Assembly: GCA_910586255.1 (NCBI GenBank)
Contig: CAJUHR010000015.1
Location: forward strand, 32,648-96,647
Reading direction: 5' to 3'
From: an uncultured Lachnospiraceae bacterium
GTDB taxonomy: Bacteria; Bacillota; Clostridia; Lachnospirales; Lachnospiraceae
DNA: 64,000 nt
The notes beneath the pieces are model-generated. The model did no database searches. It saw nothing but the letters and a program-made list of their open reading frames with translations, and was not told the origin of the DNA. Both the position numbers and the translations under genes were made by a program. Positions within the stretch are counted from its first letter, which is position 1. Each line of letters starts with the position of its first letter. This document shows positions 61,520-64,000 of the stretch, piece after piece.

Positions 61520-62803
61520 CTATCCGAGAAACTCACTGATATTATCTATATAATCATCTTCTGAAAAATCTGTGCCGCTTTCACTTTCTTCCTTTGGGAT
61601 TACTTCATCAATAAATGGCTGGAGATCGTCTAAACAGTCCTCTATGATTTCCGCAGTATCTCCGTAAACATCTATGGTAATAATTTCTTTTGCATGTCCC
61701 ATTAGCTGTGATACCGCTTTGGGATTGAAATTGTTCTTTAATAATATGGTACAGAATGTGCTTCTCAAATCGTGCCATCTTATATCGGGCAGTCCATTAT
61801 CCTCCAGCAGCTTTTTATAATGCCTCCAATGAAAATCTTTGCTCCTCGGACGTCCATAGGTAGAACAGCAGATATAATCCAAATCCTGAAAAGTGCCAGA
61901 TCTCCTTCTGCGGTTCTTCTCATATACTTTTCTTTCTTCCAGAATTGCTTCAAACACATAATCCGGTATGGGTATGGTTCGGTAGCTGGATGGTGTTTTC
62001 AATCCGATTTCCTGCTTTGTAAACGTCTTAGCTGGGAAGTCCCCGGCAGTTGTATTTGGCTTCTTGCCTAACTGCCGCTGCACCTTTAATGTCCGGTTGA
62101 TATAATCTATATCAGAATATTTTACCCCGTTGATTTCACACCGCCTTAATCCCAGCAATACTGCAAAAAGCACCTGCATATGGATTGGCGTATCCTTACT
62201 CGCTTCAATGAGCGTTAAAACCTGCTCCATATTCAACGTCTTTTGTGTATCAATGTTCCGGGTATGATAGGCTTTCTTCTCTACCTGCTTTGGCAGTGCC
62301 ACATCAATCGTTGGATTGATGGATATAATTTTCTTATTCACAGCGTACTGCATGGACGTATTCATCACCGTTTTCACCAGCCTTGCGATGGAAACAGAAA
62401 CAGCCGCTTCTTCATGATAAAAGCTCTGGATATGGCTCCGTTTAATTTCTGTCATTCTGATATTGCCCATCGCCGGAATAACATGATTATTCACAATGTT
62501 AGAATAGGTTTCATAGGAACCGCTTGTAATGCGTGGGCGCATTTCCTTTTCAAGCCAAAACAGCATGAAGTCTTTCACTTTTACATTGCTGTACACTACA
62601 TATGTGCCTGAGTACAGTTCGCCAAGCGTCTTGTCCCTGTCTGTGTTTGCTGCTTTCTTCGTCGCAAATCCTGATTTCTGCTGCGGCATTTTAGTCCCAT
62701 CCGCATACATCAGCACTACACGGTAGCCAAATTTATTCTTAATCGGTGTGACATTATAAACCTTCCAGTCAACAAACTGCTGTAATTTCAAATCAAATTC
62801 CAT
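61520..62803 (-). CDS. Tyrosine recombinase/integrase (element-type)
   Basis: 427 residues. An N-terminal SAM-like DNA-binding domain (about residues 75-165) precedes the catalytic domain: AVLLGLRRCEINGVKYSDID supplies the first Arg, and WHDLRSTFCTILL, QLMGH and IDVYGD supply the His, second Arg, His and nucleophilic Tyr. The start at 62803 follows GGGAAGGG. It begins only a few bases from the end of the second integrase gene, so the two are expressed together. AT-rich compared with uvrB. Confidence 0.9.
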   Translation of the reverse strand: MEFDLKLQQFVDWKVYNVTPIKNKFGYRVVLMYADGTKMPQQKSGFATKKAANTDRDKTLGELYSGTYVVYSNVKVKDFMLFWLEKEMRPRITSGSYETYSNIVNNHVIPAMGNIRMTEIKRSHIQSFYHEEAAVSVSIARLVKTVMNTSMQYAVNKKIISINPTIDVALPKQVEKKAYHTRNIDTQKTLNMEQVLTLIEASKDTPIHMQVLFAVLLGLRRCEINGVKYSDIDYINRTLKVQRQLGKKPNTTAGDFPAKTFTKQEIGLKTPSSYRTIPIPDYVFEAILEERKVYEKNRRRRSGTFQDLDYICCSTYGRPRSKDFHWRHYKKLLEDNGLPDIRWHDLRSTFCTILLKNNFNPKAVSQLMGHAKEIITIDVYGDTAEIIEDCLDDLQPFIDEVIPKEESESGTDFSEDDYIDNISEFLG

Positions 62804-62804
62804 G

Positions 62805-63998
62805 TTACCCTGTCCCTTCCCTGCCTCCAGGAGTAAAAACATCATTCATAAAGGCAATAATCTTTTCTTTCTCGTCCATGACATCGCAATAATATTCAAA
62901 TGTTGTATTAACGGAACTATGTCCTAACAGCCCGGATATTTTCGCAAGAGGGACGCCCTGCTCCACTAAAATAGTTGCAAACATATGACGAAGCCCATGC
63001 ACGGTTACAGCAGGAAGCCCATTCCGCATACATAGCTTTTTCAAAGCAATATTCATAGCGGACAGACTATGTACCTTTCCATTTGCCTGACAACTGATAT
63101 AATCATTGTCAATGAAATTCTCCTGCATCTTTTCTTTATATATATCTATCAGACCTCTCCTTTTTTCCAGTTCTGTAATAATGACCTCTGGCACACGCAG
63201 AACCCGGAAACTGTTTGGTGTTTTGGGATCACGTTCAATTGAAACATTTTCTTCAATCCTGCTTCCTTCTTTTATGATAGGGTTCGCAACAATCTGTCTG
63301 CTGATTTTCACGCTACGATTTTCTAAATCAAAGTCTGAAAATTTCAGACCATATATTTCACCTTTCCGCAATCCACAAAACAGTCCCAACAGAATTTCCA
63401 GATACCAGTTGTCTTTTGAAGCCGCCTGAAGGAGAATTTTTATTTTCTCCCTGCTGAGAATCACAATATTAGGTTTCTTTCTCTTGTATGGTTTCGTTTC
63501 CGGTACGGGATTTACATTGATGTAGCCCTCAATGACCGCTTCTTTCATCGCAAGATTCAGGATTTCCCGCCCCTTGTTTCCCGCCGAAACACAAGCCTTT
63601 GATACTCTTTCCAGAAGTTCATCCAGATATTCCACACTGACGAACCGCATCTTAATATCATAATCAATATTGGGAATGATCAGGTCATACAAGGCATATG
63701 CCCCAACCATTCTTGTTGTTGTTTCGATTCTTTTTGAAAATACTTCTTCAAACCAGTAAATCAGGTAATCCTTAAACAGAACTTCTTTATTCGTTTTGCT
63801 TGAAAGCTGCTGCTTCCGCAACTGGGTATTAAATTCCTCTTCACATTTTCTATAACTGGCTTCCGCTTCTCCCTGGCTGGAAAACCCGCCTTTCTTTCCA
63901 TATTTAACAGTGCCATTATCTTGAAGTGCCTTTGTACGGTGATACCATGAATTTCGTTCAAAAAAAGCAACACTTTTTTCCTGTGTTTTCTTTCCCAT
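62805..63998 (-). CDS. Second tyrosine recombinase/integrase
   Basis: 397 residues, complete, starting at 63998 near the window edge. Catalytic features are LLGLFCGLRKGEIYGLKFSD, VHGLRHMFATILVEQGVPL, LLGHSS and TTFEYYCDVMDE. The N-terminal arm-binding region (about residues 20-60) is of the phage/ICE type. It is a divergent paralogue of the integrase that follows it. Two adjacent integrases point to a mobile element that extends past the right edge of the window. Confidence 0.9.
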   Translation of the reverse strand: MGKKTQEKSVAFFERNSWYHRTKALQDNGTVKYGKKGGFSSQGEAEASYRKCEEEFNTQLRKQQLSSKTNKEVLFKDYLIYWFEEVFSKRIETTTRMVGAYALYDLIIPNIDYDIKMRFVSVEYLDELLERVSKACVSAGNKGREILNLAMKEAVIEGYINVNPVPETKPYKRKKPNIVILSREKIKILLQAASKDNWYLEILLGLFCGLRKGEIYGLKFSDFDLENRSVKISRQIVANPIIKEGSRIEENVSIERDPKTPNSFRVLRVPEVIITELEKRRGLIDIYKEKMQENFIDNDYISCQANGKVHSLSAMNIALKKLCMRNGLPAVTVHGLRHMFATILVEQGVPLAKISGLLGHSSVNTTFEYYCDVMDEKEKIIAFMNDVFTPGGREGTG

Positions 63999-64000
63999 TC

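Overview
The window looks like a chromosomal segment of an anaerobic, moderate-GC Firmicute of the Lachnospiraceae (Clostridium cluster XIVa) type. This is inferred from protein flavour and layout: HydE-type hydrogenase maturase, Rpn-family protein, PadR/DUF1700 pairs, MATE and MntP transporters, AGGAGG ribosome binding sites, many CoA transferases and TRAP/TTT/SSS carboxylate transporters. Genus cannot be fixed from sequence reading alone. There is no rRNA and no CRISPR array; one tRNA gene (Arg, CCG) is present.

Layout. 1-6.7 kb: a YfcC-type carrier (cut by the window edge) and an M20 peptidase-like gene, divergent from a CdaR/PucR-type regulator; then a MATE exporter, mntP and an Rpn-family gene. 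6.7-13 kb: a padR / DUF1700 / hypothetical operon, decayed nuclease-like ORFs, and two tandem paralogous zinc-ribbon membrane proteins separated by a 150-bp mobile repeat. 13-20.4 kb: a six-gene catabolic operon on the minus strand (enoyl-CoA hydratase, FAD-binding reductase, DctP, DctQ, DctM, CoA transferase) with a clear sigma-A promoter carrying a perfect LacI-type palindrome between -35 and -10. 20.8-24 kb: an XRE membrane regulator and an AT-rich restriction-modification pair whose endonuclease is broken by one in-frame stop. 24-29.7 kb: a LacI regulator with a second CoA transferase, a decayed TctA permease and a sodium:solute symporter. 30-44 kb: tetR/dacA, pdaA-like deacetylase, carB, pcp, then a tightly packed minus-strand chain queA-rluB-ligA-metA, a tRNA-Arg with an integrase remnant beside it. 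44-61 kb: SNF2 helicase, a mannitol-dehydrogenase-family enzyme, uppP, ung, hisF, hisH, a divergent sirtuin-like protein, hydE, an OLD-family nuclease with an unusual cysteine cluster, an iron alcohol dehydrogenase with a TetR regulator, and uvrB. 61.5-64 kb: two tandem tyrosine recombinases, probably one end of an integrated element that continues beyond the window.

How the parts fit. The most coherent functional unit is 13.0-26.7 kb: a TRAP importer for an unknown carboxylate, CoA activation by a class I CoA transferase, a crotonase and a soluble fumarate-reductase-like flavoprotein, with a second CoA transferase under a LacI regulator nearby. The substrate is not known. The other theme is small mobile DNA: at least three related ~150-bp repeats (two with clean 9-bp target duplications) and several shorter palindromic repeats, all with ends resembling GTTACTGTTCAC, occupy many of the intergenic gaps.
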